In this document: positions 7,222 to 15,757 of the stretch, one piece after another
Layout: every line of letters begins with the position of its first letter
How positions within the stretch are numbered: the stretch's first letter is position 1
NCBI RefSeq assembly: GCF_040892545.1
Contig: NZ_CP156079.1
Location: forward strand, 5,367,501-5,431,500
DNA from: Paracidovorax avenae
Lineage (GTDB): Bacteria > Pseudomonadota > Gammaproteobacteria > Burkholderiales > Burkholderiaceae_C
Direction of reading: 5' to 3'
DNA: 64,000 nucleotides
Notes under the pieces: model-generated
Database searches by the model: none
What the model was told of the DNA's origin: nothing
The model's input: only the letters and a program-made list of their open reading frames with translations
Translations under genes and position numbers: made by a program

Positions 7222-10166
7222 TCGCTGTCTCCTTGCAGGTGCTTGCCCAGGATCCCAGCCAGCTCGAACATGCCGGCCGATTCCTTGCCGAACACCTCGC
7301 GCAGCTTGGCGTCGGCCTTGATGGTGCGCTTGTCATTGGGGTCCTGCAGATTGTGGGCCTTGATGTATTCCCACATCTTCTTCACTGCCTCGGGCCGGCC
7401 GACCGGCTCCGGACCGATCACGGCGGCCAGGGCGGCGCTCGGCGGCTTGCCGGCCGCGGTCTTGCGCGGGGCCTTGGCGGCGGCGGTGGACTTCTTCGCG
7501 GCGGCCTTGGCAGCGGGCTTGGCGGCCTTCTTGGCAGCGGCCGCGGTGCCCGCCTTCGCCGCACCGGCTGCCGCGCCGGCCTTGCCGGCGAACTTGCGCG
7601 GCGGGAACTTGCTCTCGCGCTGTTCGAACTCGAAGTTCACCTTGCCGGCTTCCTTGTCCCAGGCCAGGAAGGCCTTGAAGTTGCGGCGCGTGCGCATGCT
7701 CACGAACTTGTCGAGCAGGTCGGTCTTGCCGGTGGCGAGCAGCTTGGCCATCTGCTCGCGCTCCACGGGCTGCTGCAGGATGACCTTGCCGCTCTTGAAG
7801 GTGCAGCTGGGCGTGGGCTGGGCGGCGGTGGGCACGGCCTTGCTGCACACGTAGTTGCTGCCGTGCTCGTGCACGGGCGCGCCGCAGATGGGGCACGGGC
7901 CCAGCGGCTCGTCGGTGAACTCGACCAGTTCGCCCGACGCTTCGCCCGCGCGGTCGTCGCCGAAGTCGAATTCCAGCTTGAAGTTGCCGGCCTCCTCGTC
8001 GCGCACGATGGCGACCTCGGCCGTGAACGGCCAGCCGGCCTTGGAGCGGAAGCCCTCCAGCGGGCCGATGCGGCGATCGCGCAGCAGGGCTTCGGCCTCG
8101 GCGGGCTCGAAAGTGCGGCCCGCGGGCGACTTGGTGAACGAGAAGCCGCAGCCGTCGCCGCGCCCGTCGGCGCCCGTGCAGGCGTAGCGCCGGTAGTTCT
8201 CCTTGACCACGCCGCCGCAGTTGGGGCACGGGGTGGAGAGCGTGGCGTAGTTGCCGGGGATGGTGTCGCGGTCGTATTCCTTGGCCTTCTTCACCATGCG
8301 CTCGGTCATGGCGGCGATCTGCTGCATGAAGGCCTCGCGGCTGAGCTGGCCCTTCTCCATCTGGGCGAGCTTGTATTCCCATTCGCCGGTCAGTTCGGCG
8401 CGCGAGAGTTCCTCCACGCCCAGGCCGCGCAGCAGCGTCATGAGCTGGAAGGCCTTGGCCGTGGGGATGAGCTCGCGGCCCTCGCGCAGCATGTACTTCT
8501 CGGTGAGCAGGCCTTCGATGATGGCGGCGCGCGTGGCCGGGGTGCCCAGGCCTTTTTCCTGCATGGCCGAGCGCAGTTCCTCGTCTTCCACCTGCTTGCC
8601 GGCGCTTTCCATGGCGCCCAGCAGCGTGGCTTCGGAGTAGCGGGCCGGCGGCTTGGTCTTCAGGGCCTTGGCCTCGGCGTATTCGGTGTGCGTCATCTCG
8701 CCGGGCTTCACTGGCACCAGCGGCTGGCCCTTGTCGCCGGCCTTGCCGTCCTCGACCTCGTTGGCGGCTTCCTTGCCGTAGATGGCCAGCCAGCCGGGCT
8801 TGACCAGCACCTTGCCTTCGGTCTTGAACGAATGGCCCACCACTTGGCTGATGCGGGTGGTGACCAGGTATTCGGCGCTCGGGAAGAACACGGCCATGAA
8901 GCGGCGCACCACCAGGTCGTAGAGCTTCTGCTCGGCCTCGGAGAGGCCGCTGGGCGCCTGCGTGGTCGGGATGATGGCGAAGTGATCGCTCACCTTGGCG
9001 TTGTCGAAGATGCGCTTGCTCGGGCGCACGTAGTTCTCGTCCAGCGCCTGCCGGGCATAGGGGGCGAGGTGGCGCATGCCGCTGGTGGCGAGCATGCCGA
9101 AGGTGTCCTTCGCCACGGGCAGGTAGTCCTCCGGCAGGGCGCGGGAATCGGTACGCGGGTAGGTCAGGGCCTTGTGGCGCTCGTACAGGCTCTGCGCCAG
9201 TGCCAGCGTGGTCTTGGCCGAGAAGCCGAACTTGCCGTTGGCCTCGCGCTGCAGGCTGGTCAGGTCGAACAGCAGGGGCGAGGCCTGGGTGGTGGGCTTG
9301 CTCTCTTCGGTGACGGTGGCGGCCTTGCCGCGCACGGCGTCGGCGATCTCGCGGGCGCGCTCGAAGCTCCAGACGCGGTCGGCGCGGGCCTCGGGGTCGT
9401 CGGCGACCTTCTTCCACTGCGGGTCGAACCACTTGCCGAGGTATTCACCGGCCTCGGCATGGAAGCCGGCATGGATTTCCCAGTAGTCGCGGCTGACGAA
9501 CTGGCGGATCTTTTCCTCGCGCTCGACGACCAGCGAGAGCGTGGGGGTCTGCACGCGGCCCACGGTGGTGAGGAAGAAGCCGCCGTCGCGCGAGTTGAAG
9601 GCCGTCATGGCGCGCGTGCCGTTGATGCCCACGAGCCAGTCGGCCTCGGAGCGGCTGCGCGCGGCGCTGGCCAGGCCCTGCATCTGCTGGTCGGAGCGCA
9701 GGTTGCCGAAGCCGTCGCGGATGGCCTGCGGGGTCATGGACTGCAGCCAGAGGCGCCGCACGGGCTTGTTCAGGCCGCCCTTGGCGCCGCCCGCGTACTG
9801 CTCGATGAGGCGGAAGATCAGTTCGCCCTCGCGCCCCGCGTCACAGGCGTTGACGAGTTCGGTCACGTCCTTGCGGCGGGCGAGCTTGACCACCGCGTTG
9901 AGGCGGCTCTTGGTCTTGTCCACCGGCTTCAGGTCGAAGTACGGGGGGATCACCGGCAGGTGGGCGAAGCTCCACTTGCCGCGCTTGACGTCGAATTCCT
10001 CGGGCGCCTGGATCTCGACCAGGTGGCCCACCGCGCTCGTGACGACGTAGCGCTCGTTCTCGAAATGGTCCTCGTGCTTGTCGAACTTGCCGGCCACGGG
10101 GGTGAGCGCGCGCACGATGTCCTGCGCCACCGACGGTTTTTCTGCGATTACCAGGGTCTTGGTCAT
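7218..10166 (-). CDS. topB: DNA topoisomerase III with C-terminal SWIB domain
   Basis: 982 residues, much longer than the roughly 650-residue E. coli TopB. The Toprim domain begins TLVIAEKPSVAQDIVRAL and carries DAGREGE (the acidic metal site). The catalytic tyrosine is Y336 in ALTYPRTDS, which opens the 5'-phosphotyrosyl link of type IA enzymes. After the core come zinc-binding segments (CPNCGG, CPICGAP). Then follows a Lys/Ala-rich histone-H1-like linker (AAKKAAKPAAKAAAKK) and a final SWIB/MDM2-like domain (about residues 910-980: the segment starting GRPEAVKKMWEYIKAHNLQD). The enzyme decatenates and relaxes negatively supercoiled DNA. It is followed by the coupled lipoprotein gene and is divergent from the SET gene. 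Confidence 0.93.
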   Translation of the reverse strand: MTKTLVIAEKPSVAQDIVRALTPVAGKFDKHEDHFENERYVVTSAVGHLVEIQAPEEFDVKRGKWSFAHLPVIPPYFDLKPVDKTKSRLNAVVKLARRKDVTELVNACDAGREGELIFRLIEQYAGGAKGGLNKPVRRLWLQSMTPQAIRDGFGNLRSDQQMQGLASAARSRSEADWLVGINGTRAMTAFNSRDGGFFLTTVGRVQTPTLSLVVEREEKIRQFVSRDYWEIHAGFHAEAGEYLGKWFDPQWKKVADDPEARADRVWSFERAREIADAVRGKAATVTEESKPTTQASPLLFDLTSLQREANGKFGFSAKTTLALAQSLYERHKALTYPRTDSRALPEDYLPVAKDTFGMLATSGMRHLAPYARQALDENYVRPSKRIFDNAKVSDHFAIIPTTQAPSGLSEAEQKLYDLVVRRFMAVFFPSAEYLVTTRISQVVGHSFKTEGKVLVKPGWLAIYGKEAANEVEDGKAGDKGQPLVPVKPGEMTHTEYAEAKALKTKPPARYSEATLLGAMESAGKQVEDEELRSAMQEKGLGTPATRAAIIEGLLTEKYMLREGRELIPTAKAFQLMTLLRGLGVEELSRAELTGEWEYKLAQMEKGQLSREAFMQQIAAMTERMVKKAKEYDRDTIPGNYATLSTPCPNCGGVVKENYRRYACTGADGRGDGCGFSFTKSPAGRTFEPAEAEALLRDRRIGPLEGFRSKAGWPFTAEVAIVRDEEAGNFKLEFDFGDDRAGEASGELVEFTDEPLGPCPICGAPVHEHGSNYVCSKAVPTAAQPTPSCTFKSGKVILQQPVEREQMAKLLATGKTDLLDKFVSMRTRRNFKAFLAWDKEAGKVNFEFEQRESKFPPRKFAGKAGAAAGAAKAGTAAAAKKAAKPAAKAAAKKSTAAAKAPRKTAAGKPPSAALAAVIGPEPVGRPEAVKKMWEYIKAHNLQDPNDKRTIKADAKLREVFGKESAGMFELAGILGKHLQGDSE

Positions 10167-10213
10167 TTTCTGTGGGGTCGGCCCCGGAGGGCGCTTCTAC
10201 AATTCCGGTCTCT

Positions 10214-10256
10214 CGCGCGTACACGCGCATGCACACGCGCGCCTGCGCATGTGTGC
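10214..10256. other. alternating purine-pyrimidine tract in the topB-SET intergenic region
   Basis: From 10214 to 10242 the bases alternate strictly between pyrimidine and purine (CG, TA, CA steps). After one break at 10243 the alternation resumes to 10256. Such sequences can adopt Z-DNA under negative supercoiling. The tract lies between the divergent topB and SET genes, upstream of both start codons. Confidence 0.6.
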
Positions 10257-10281
10257 CTATTCAAACTAACAGAGTTTCGCC

Positions 10282-10836
10282 ATGCCCCGAACCGCCACGC
10301 CCGCCGCCGACCCTTCCGCCGCCAGGGGCGGCCGCCGCATCCAGGTGCGGCGCTCGGGTGTGCACGGCAAGGGCGTGTTCGCGGTGCAGGACATCGCCGA
10401 AGGCGAAGTGCTGATCGAATACACGGGCGAGATCATCAGCTGGCAGGAAGCCCAGGACCGCCACCCGCACGATCCGCTGCAGCCGAACCATACCTTTTAT
10501 TTCCATGTGGATGAAGACCGCGTCATCGATGCCAACCATGGCGGAAACGCATCGCGCTGGATCAACCACAGCTGCGCGCCCAACTGCTACGCCGACGAAC
10601 GCGACGGCCGCATCTTCATCACCGCGCTGCGCAACATCCATGCGGGCGAGGAACTCAACTACGACTACGGCCTGATCATCGACGAGCGCTACACCCCCAG
10701 GCTCAAGGCCGAGTACCCCTGCTTTTGCGGCAGCGCCAACTGCCGCGGCACGCTCCTGGCGCCCAAGCGCGGCTGGGCACCGCCGGGGCCTTCCGCGCCG
10801 CCGCCCAAGGCCGGCCGCAAGGGCGCACGCCGATGA
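10282..10836 (+). CDS. SET-domain protein (putative lysine methyltransferase)
   Basis: 184 residues. The SET core starts with RRSGVHGKGVFAVQDIAEGE and Y-T-G-E. The pseudoknot motif N-H-S-C-A-P-N-C is at 95-102, and the second motif is ELNYDYG, containing the catalytic-type tyrosine. A post-SET zinc motif (C-F-C-G-S-A-N-C-R-G) follows. All elements needed for SAM-dependent lysine methylation are present. The N-terminal extension and the basic C-terminal tail (PPPKAGRKGARR) may contact nucleic acid or protein. Bacterial SET proteins occur in many proteobacteria and some chlamydiae, and substrates are mostly unknown. The stop overlaps the birA ATG (ATGA), so the two are co-translated. No strong ribosome site is seen. 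Confidence 0.88.
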   Translation: MPRTATPAADPSAARGGRRIQVRRSGVHGKGVFAVQDIAEGEVLIEYTGEIISWQEAQDRHPHDPLQPNHTFYFHVDEDRVIDANHGGNASRWINHSCAPNCYADERDGRIFITALRNIHAGEELNYDYGLIIDERYTPRLKAEYPCFCGSANCRGTLLAPKRGWAPPGPSAPPPKAGRKGARR

Positions 10837-11684
10837 CCGGCATGGTGCAGCCGCTGCGCTGGCCCGCCGAGGCGGTGTGGGAGGCCGTGGCACCGCTGCT
10901 GCCGGGCTTCACTGTCGAAGTGTTGCCGAGCATCGATTCCACCAACACCGAACTCATGCGGCGCGCGCGGGCGGGCCGCTGCGAGCCCACGCTGCTCGTG
11001 GCCGAGGTGCAGACCGCAGGGCGCGGGCGCCTGGGCCGCGCCTGGCAGAACGCCGCGGGCGACTCGCTCATGTTCTCGCTGGGCCTGCCGCTGGCGCCGG
11101 CGGACTGGTCCGGGCTGTCGCTGGCCGTGGGGGTCTCCATCGCGGAGAGCCTGCAGCCGGTGCCCCGGGCCGGCCAGCCCCGGCTGGGCCTGAAGTGGCC
11201 CAACGACCTCTGGCTGGACGATGGCCGCAAGCTGGGAGGCATCCTGGTGGAAACCGCCAGCCTCGTGGGTGCCGCCGGCGCCTGGAGCGGCTCGCACCCG
11301 GACCGTACCGCGCGCTACGTGGTGGCCGGGGTCGGCATCAACGTGCGGCCTCCGCCGTCCGAGGGCCTGTCCACGCCGCCCGGCAGCCTGCAGGAGATCG
11401 AAGCCCGGCTCGACGCCCCCGCGGCGCTGCTGCGCACCGTGCCGCCGCTGGTCGCGATGCTGCAGTCGTTCGAAGCCCACGGCTTCGCGCCGGTGCAGCC
11501 GCGCTTCCTGCAGCGCGACGTGCTGCGCGACCGCGAAGTGGTCCTGAGCGACGGCGGCGCCGGCACCGCGCAGGGCGTGGCCCAGGACGGAGCGCTGCTG
11601 GTGCGCACGCCACAGGGCCTGCAGGCCGTGACCAGCGCCGAGATCAGCGTGCGGCCGGCCGGGCAGGCGCTGCCCCGGAACTGA
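10833..11684 (+). CDS. birA: biotin--[acetyl-CoA-carboxylase] ligase
   Basis: 283 residues. It shows the ligase core: STNTELMRRA, then AEVQTAGRGRLGRAW (the GRGR-x-GR biotinyl-AMP loop), GLKWPNDLW, KLGGILVE and VVAGVGINV. The C-terminal SH3-like domain is present (REVVLSDGGAGTAQGVAQDG). It joins biotin to carrier proteins such as AccB through biotinyl-5'-AMP. The N-terminal DNA-binding wing of E. coli BirA is missing, so it is a monofunctional ligase and not a repressor. The usual downstream partner coaX is not here; a SPOR gene follows directly. Confidence 0.92.
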   Translation: MTGMVQPLRWPAEAVWEAVAPLLPGFTVEVLPSIDSTNTELMRRARAGRCEPTLLVAEVQTAGRGRLGRAWQNAAGDSLMFSLGLPLAPADWSGLSLAVGVSIAESLQPVPRAGQPRLGLKWPNDLWLDDGRKLGGILVETASLVGAAGAWSGSHPDRTARYVVAGVGINVRPPPSEGLSTPPGSLQEIEARLDAPAALLRTVPPLVAMLQSFEAHGFAPVQPRFLQRDVLRDREVVLSDGGAGTAQGVAQDGALLVRTPQGLQAVTSAEISVRPAGQALPRN

Positions 11685-11698
11685 AGGAGCCCTCCACC

Positions 11699-12448
11699 AT
11701 GCTGCGCGCCGCCGTCCTCGTTCTGCTGCTGGCCAATGCCGGCTACTACGCCTGGGCACAGGGCCTGCTGCGCGACTGGGGCCTCGCACCGGCCGAACAG
11801 TCCGAGCCCCAGCGGCTGGAGCAGCAGATCCAGCCCGAGAACCTGCGCATCGGCCGGCCGGTGTCCGGCGATGCGGCATCGGCCCCCGCAGCCCCGCCGC
11901 CCGCGGCGCCCTCTTCCGCAGCCACCCCGTCCAGCGAGGCATCCCACCCCGCACCGCCCCCCACTTCAGCAGGGCAGGCGCAGGCCGCGGCGGCCGACAG
12001 CACGGCCTGCCTGCAGGCCGGCCCGTTCGACGCACGCCAATCCGAGGCACTGCGTACGGCAGCCGCCGCCCTGCCTGCGAATAGCTGGAGCCTGGAGCCT
12101 GTGTCGGTCGCGAGCCGGTGGATGGTGTACATGGGGCGCTTCGCCGACGAAGACGCGCTGGAGAAGAAGCGCGCCGAACTGCGTGCTCGCAAGGTGGCCT
12201 ACGACCGGCCGGGCCCTGCCCTGGAGCCAGGCCTGTCGCTGGGCCGCTTCTCGACGGAAGAAGCCGCCGAGCGGGCGCTGGCGGCGCTGGGCACGCAGGG
12301 CGTGCGCACGGCCCGGGTGGTGCAGGAGCGCTCGGACGCCACCGGCCATGTGCTGCGGCTGCCGGCGGCCACGCCCGCGCTGCGTGCCCAGGCCGAAACG
12401 CAGCTGCGCACGGCCCTCGCGGGCCGGCTACTGCGCAACTGCGGCTAG
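11699..12448 (+). CDS. SPOR-domain-like membrane protein
   Basis: 249 residues. It begins with one membrane segment (MLRAAVLVLLLANAGYYAWA), then a long Pro/Ala/Ser-rich linker (residues about 55-100). The C-terminal part starts CLQAGPFDARQSEALRTAA and ends in a second repeat (LSLGRFSTEEAAERALAAL), which has the SPOR-like alternating pattern. SPOR domains bind denuded peptidoglycan at division sites. The similarity is moderate, so the call is tentative. AAGGAG lies upstream of the ATG. The gene ends on a CTAG that also forms the stop of the convergent LRR gene. Confidence 0.72.
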   Translation: MLRAAVLVLLLANAGYYAWAQGLLRDWGLAPAEQSEPQRLEQQIQPENLRIGRPVSGDAASAPAAPPPAAPSSAATPSSEASHPAPPPTSAGQAQAAAADSTACLQAGPFDARQSEALRTAAAALPANSWSLEPVSVASRWMVYMGRFADEDALEKKRAELRARKVAYDRPGPALEPGLSLGRFSTEEAAERALAALGTQGVRTARVVQERSDATGHVLRLPAATPALRAQAETQLRTALAGRLLRNCG

Positions 12449-14061
12449 CCGGCGGCAGCCCCGCCCGGGGCTCGCGGGGCTTCCCATTGCGCCAGGCCTT
12501 CGGCCACCTGGTGGGCCAGCTCCCGTGCGCCGTCCGGCGACGTATCGTCCGAGAACATCATGGCGTCGCACAGTTCGTCATCTCCCTCGGGCAGCCGCAT
12601 GGGCGGCAGCCCCTGCCGCAGCAGTGCCCAATCCATCGCCAGCAAGGCGGCTGGCGCATTGCCGGCGGGCAGGGGGCGCAAGCTGACAAAGGCCCGGTAG
12701 AGCATCACGGCGCACTCGACGGCCGCGAGGGGGTCGCCCCGGGAAAGCCGACGCTCCAGCTGCGCGGCGATTTCCTCCATCTGGCCCCGCAACGACTGCA
12801 CGGAGGGATAGCTGCGGAACGCCGCAACGGCGGGTTCGCCCCGGTGGGCCAGCGCGGCCCCGTCGCCGGCAGGCACGCGCTGGAACTCGTGCGCGCGCAG
12901 GCCGGGCCCCGCCGATGGGCGGCCGTTGGCAATCCAGCCCAGTTCGAGCAACGCATCCGTGCTGAAGGCACGCCCCGTCTCCACCCAGGTATCGACCAGG
13001 CGCGCGGCCTCCTCCCACGACTGCGGCGTGGCCGTGCCGTCTCCTCGCTCCTGCAGAAACAATGCGAGCCGCGGCCCATCGTCAAAAGCCCCACGCATGG
13101 CGGTGGCGCAGGATGCCGCCGCACCCAGGCGCTCCGAGAGCGCGTCGCGCTCGGCCCGGGCCCACGCAGGCGCGCGCAACAGCCGGGCCGAGAACCCGGC
13201 AGGCGTGCCCTGCAGATGCACCCGGCAGGCAGCCGTCTCGGCGCTGGTGGGCACGGCGTGCAGCCGCCGATTGTGGGACAGGTCGAGCAGTTCCAGCGCC
13301 GGCAGCGCGGCCACGGCCGCCGGCAGCGTGGAAAAGCGGCAGTGGGACAGCCGCAATTCCCTCAGCCGGACGGCCTGTTCGATCTCCGGCGGCAGTTCGC
13401 ACAGCTCGAAATTCGCGGACAGATCCAGCGTTTCCAGATGGGGCAACGCGAACAGCGCAGCAGGAACTTCGGTGACGAAACTGTTGCGGGCGGAGATGGA
13501 GCGCAGGCCGGTGCATTGCGCCAGCACCTCGGGCAGCCGGTAGAAGCCGGTATTGTCGGAAAGATCGATCGTTTCCAGATGGGCCAGCCGCCCCAGCCCG
13601 GGGGGCAGCTCCGACAGCGCAAGGCCACGGAGGTCCAGCGCGGTGGAGCGCTCCGCATGCGCCCACAGGATGCGTGCCGCGGCTTCTTCCCGCTGCTCGA
13701 TGAAGCTTCCATGGTGGTCCTGCAGGCCGGATTGCCGCGAAAGGCTGCCGGCCATGCGCGACCAGAATCCGCCCCGGGAAGTCCGATGGGGGTCCGCGGC
13801 ACACCATTCACGCAGGGACCGCCTCCACTCCACCTGCCCGGCGTTCGGCGGCCCCGCCCATCGGCCCGTGCGCACGGTTTCCGCGCGCTCGCGCGCCGAT
13901 CCTGTGCGCCGGGGCACCAACCCGACCGGCCCTCCAGCGCTCCGCCCCCTTGGCGCATCGGGCTCGCTGCGCGGGCTCGATCCATCTGCCCGGAACGGCC
14001 CGAAAGGATGGGAGCGCATGCGCTGCGATTCGGAAGCGGTCGTGATGCGGGAAGGGCTCAT
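12445..14061 (-). CDS. leucine-rich-repeat protein with Fic-like C-terminus lacking the catalytic His (effector candidate 1)
   Basis: 538 residues. The N-terminus is Ser/Arg/Pro-rich and disordered, as in type III secreted effectors. Residues about 140-290 hold leucine-rich repeats (LDLRGLALSELPPGLGRLAH; LETLDLSANFELCELPPEI; LELLDLSHNRRLHAVP). The C-terminal part aligns with the Fic active-site helix pair, but the H-P-F-x-D-G-N-G-R motif reads R462-P-L-P-A-G-N-A-P, followed by the expected ALLRQGLPP. The architecture and length resemble the Xanthomonas LRR-Fic effector AvrAC/XopAC; the missing histidine and arginine argue against normal AMP/UMP transfer. A tandem paralogue lies 69 bp upstream. 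No ribosome site or clear hrp-box was found. Confidence 0.7.
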   Translation of the reverse strand: MSPSRITTASESQRMRSHPFGPFRADGSSPRSEPDAPRGRSAGGPVGLVPRRTGSARERAETVRTGRWAGPPNAGQVEWRRSLREWCAADPHRTSRGGFWSRMAGSLSRQSGLQDHHGSFIEQREEAAARILWAHAERSTALDLRGLALSELPPGLGRLAHLETIDLSDNTGFYRLPEVLAQCTGLRSISARNSFVTEVPAALFALPHLETLDLSANFELCELPPEIEQAVRLRELRLSHCRFSTLPAAVAALPALELLDLSHNRRLHAVPTSAETAACRVHLQGTPAGFSARLLRAPAWARAERDALSERLGAAASCATAMRGAFDDGPRLALFLQERGDGTATPQSWEEAARLVDTWVETGRAFSTDALLELGWIANGRPSAGPGLRAHEFQRVPAGDGAALAHRGEPAVAAFRSYPSVQSLRGQMEEIAAQLERRLSRGDPLAAVECAVMLYRAFVSLRPLPAGNAPAALLAMDWALLRQGLPPMRLPEGDDELCDAMMFSDDTSPDGARELAHQVAEGLAQWEAPRAPGGAAAG

Positions 14062-14130
14062 GGACGTTGGAATCGGGAGTGGAAAAACGAAGTGCGCGAG
14101 ACGGCCGCCGGCACGCGGGCGTCCCGTGCG

Positions 14131-15618
14131 CTATGCATCTGCGGCACCTGCAAGGTCGTGCTGCACCAGCCGCGCCATGAGCGCGTCCATGTGCCGGACG
14201 GTTTCCTGCAGCAGCTCTGCCGCCGCGTCCGCCGCCGCGATGCCCGAAAACCGGAACAGGACCGCCGTGGTCAGGGCCGGGTCATCGGGCAGCAGGACCG
14301 GCGGCAGGCCCTGCTGCTGCAGGGCCCAGTCCATGGCCGCCAGGGCCGTGGGCTCGTTGCCCTTGTGCAGCGGGCGGAGGACGACCAGGGCGCGGTAGAG
14401 CAGCACGGCGCGCTCCATGGCGGACAGCGGGTCGAGCGCGGCATCGGGAGCATCGCCCGCCGACAGCCAGGACTCGACCGCCGCCAGCAGCGGCGGCAGC
14501 GCGCCGGGAGACGGCCGGCCTGCACCGGCGCCCTGCGGGCCGGACAGATCGTCTGCGTATTCCTGCGTGCGCAGCAGGCCCGTGCCGGACGGCCGGAAGT
14601 TGATGCGCCAGCCCAGTTCCATCATCCGTGCGGTCGTCAGCGGTTCCCCGTTGTCCAGCCACTCCGCGATGGCCTGGTGCGCGTCCTCGCAGGCTTCCTG
14701 CGTGCCCATGCCGTCGGTGCGCACCGCGAGCGACAGCCGGGCACGCAGCAGGCCCACCTGGTCCGAGAGCCGGGGCTCGGCCCGCATCCGGGCCTGCAGC
14801 AGGGGCCATGCACGGGCGATGGTGTCCATATGTTCCGCGAGCGTGCCGCGCTGGCGCGGCGTCAGCGGCAGGGGCCGCAGCAGGCCGGCGATGCCCTCCA
14901 GGTGCGTTCCTTCGAGCCGCAGGCGCGCGTCGTCCAGCCGCCATCCGGCGGGCAGCGAGCGCAGTTCCGCATTCTCCGAAAGGTCCAGCGCCTCCAGCCG
15001 GGGCAGCGAGAGGACCTGTGGAGGCACCTCGGTGATGCCGCAGTGGCGCGCATCGATCGCCCGCAGCCCGCGGCAGCGGGCGAGCCGCTCGGGCAGCGCT
15101 CCCAGCCCCGGATTCCAGGAGATATCCAGCCGCTCCAGGGTTTCCAGGGTTTCGAGGCCGGGTGGCAGGTCGGTCAGCCCCAGGCCGTGCAGGTCCAGCG
15201 CGGGAGCGCCCTCGGCATGGGCGAGCAGCAGGCGGCCCACGGCGATCTCGCGCAGTTCCAGGCCGTCCTGCGCGGCACCGAATGCAGCGTCTCCACGCTC
15301 CAGGATCCGGTCCGCGGCCATGGCGAACTCCCGGCAGCGGCCGGCGAACGCCTCGGCCCGCTCGTCGCGGACGGCGCCCCGGTTCCGCCGCGCCGAGAAA
15401 AGCCCCCGCAACACCTCGGAGGCGCCTGCCTGCCATGGCGGCTGCCGGGCCGCATCGGCCTCGCACCAGGCCTGCAGCGCCTCGTACCACGCGTGCAGCA
15501 GGGGCATGCCGGAGGCGGCGACGGCCTGGCGTGGCGCAGCGGCCGCCCCCCCGCGTTCCGGGGGCATGAAGGACAGGACGGAGGCGCCGAAAGGCGCCGT
15601 GAGCAGGGACGAGGTCAT
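14131..15618 (-). CDS. leucine-rich-repeat protein with Fic-like C-terminus lacking the catalytic His (effector candidate 2)
   Basis: 495 residues, a paralogue of the gene downstream with the same order of parts. Leucine-rich repeats run from about residue 145 to 240 (LDLHGLGLTDLPPGLETLET; LERLDISWNPGLGALPERL; LEALDLSENAELRSLPAGW). A Fic-like segment has FRPSGTGLLRTQEYADD (Fic flap-like) and then LRPLHKGNEPTALAAMDWAL, where R415 replaces the catalytic histidine while G-N and the following GLPP are kept. The N-terminal 60 residues are Ala/Ser/Pro-rich without a Sec signal. The ATG at 15618 begins a likely two-gene operon. The function is inferred only from domain order; a host-targeted effector is the leading idea. 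Confidence 0.7.
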   Translation of the reverse strand: MTSSLLTAPFGASVLSFMPPERGGAAAAPRQAVAASGMPLLHAWYEALQAWCEADAARQPPWQAGASEVLRGLFSARRNRGAVRDERAEAFAGRCREFAMAADRILERGDAAFGAAQDGLELREIAVGRLLLAHAEGAPALDLHGLGLTDLPPGLETLETLERLDISWNPGLGALPERLARCRGLRAIDARHCGITEVPPQVLSLPRLEALDLSENAELRSLPAGWRLDDARLRLEGTHLEGIAGLLRPLPLTPRQRGTLAEHMDTIARAWPLLQARMRAEPRLSDQVGLLRARLSLAVRTDGMGTQEACEDAHQAIAEWLDNGEPLTTARMMELGWRINFRPSGTGLLRTQEYADDLSGPQGAGAGRPSPGALPPLLAAVESWLSAGDAPDAALDPLSAMERAVLLYRALVVLRPLHKGNEPTALAAMDWALQQQGLPPVLLPDDPALTTAVLFRFSGIAAADAAAELLQETVRHMDALMARLVQHDLAGAADA

Positions 15619-15757
15619 GGCAGCGGGGCGGTGAAGGACAAGGAAAGCGGCTCGCCTCCAATCTAGGGCGCCCCCCTTTCCCTGCCCCGCCCCGGCACGA
15701 CGCGGTGTCGCGAAATGCGAACCGCCCGCACGACCTGCTGCGATGCGCAGCGCTGCG

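Noticed and set aside
7140..10514. 1124-codon plus-strand open frame opposite topB
   Set aside because: It is antisense to a clear topoisomerase; its translation is Gly/Leu/His/Ala-rich low-complexity sequence typical of frames opposite GC-rich genes.
14062..14095. Plant-inducible-promoter (PIP) box before the LRR gene at 14061
   Set aside because: TTCG and TTCC are present, but the spacing is one base short, the second half has a mismatch, and it lies only about 10 bases from the ATG, so it cannot be a normal HrpX site.
12118..15666. 1182-codon plus-strand open frame opposite the two LRR genes
   Set aside because: The minus-strand frames show leucine-rich repeats and matching paralogy; this one is Arg/Gln/Gly-rich shadow sequence.
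15660..15730. PIP-like TTCGC repeats upstream of the LRR gene at 15618
   Set aside because: TTCGC-x2-TTCGC has two bases between halves instead of about fifteen.
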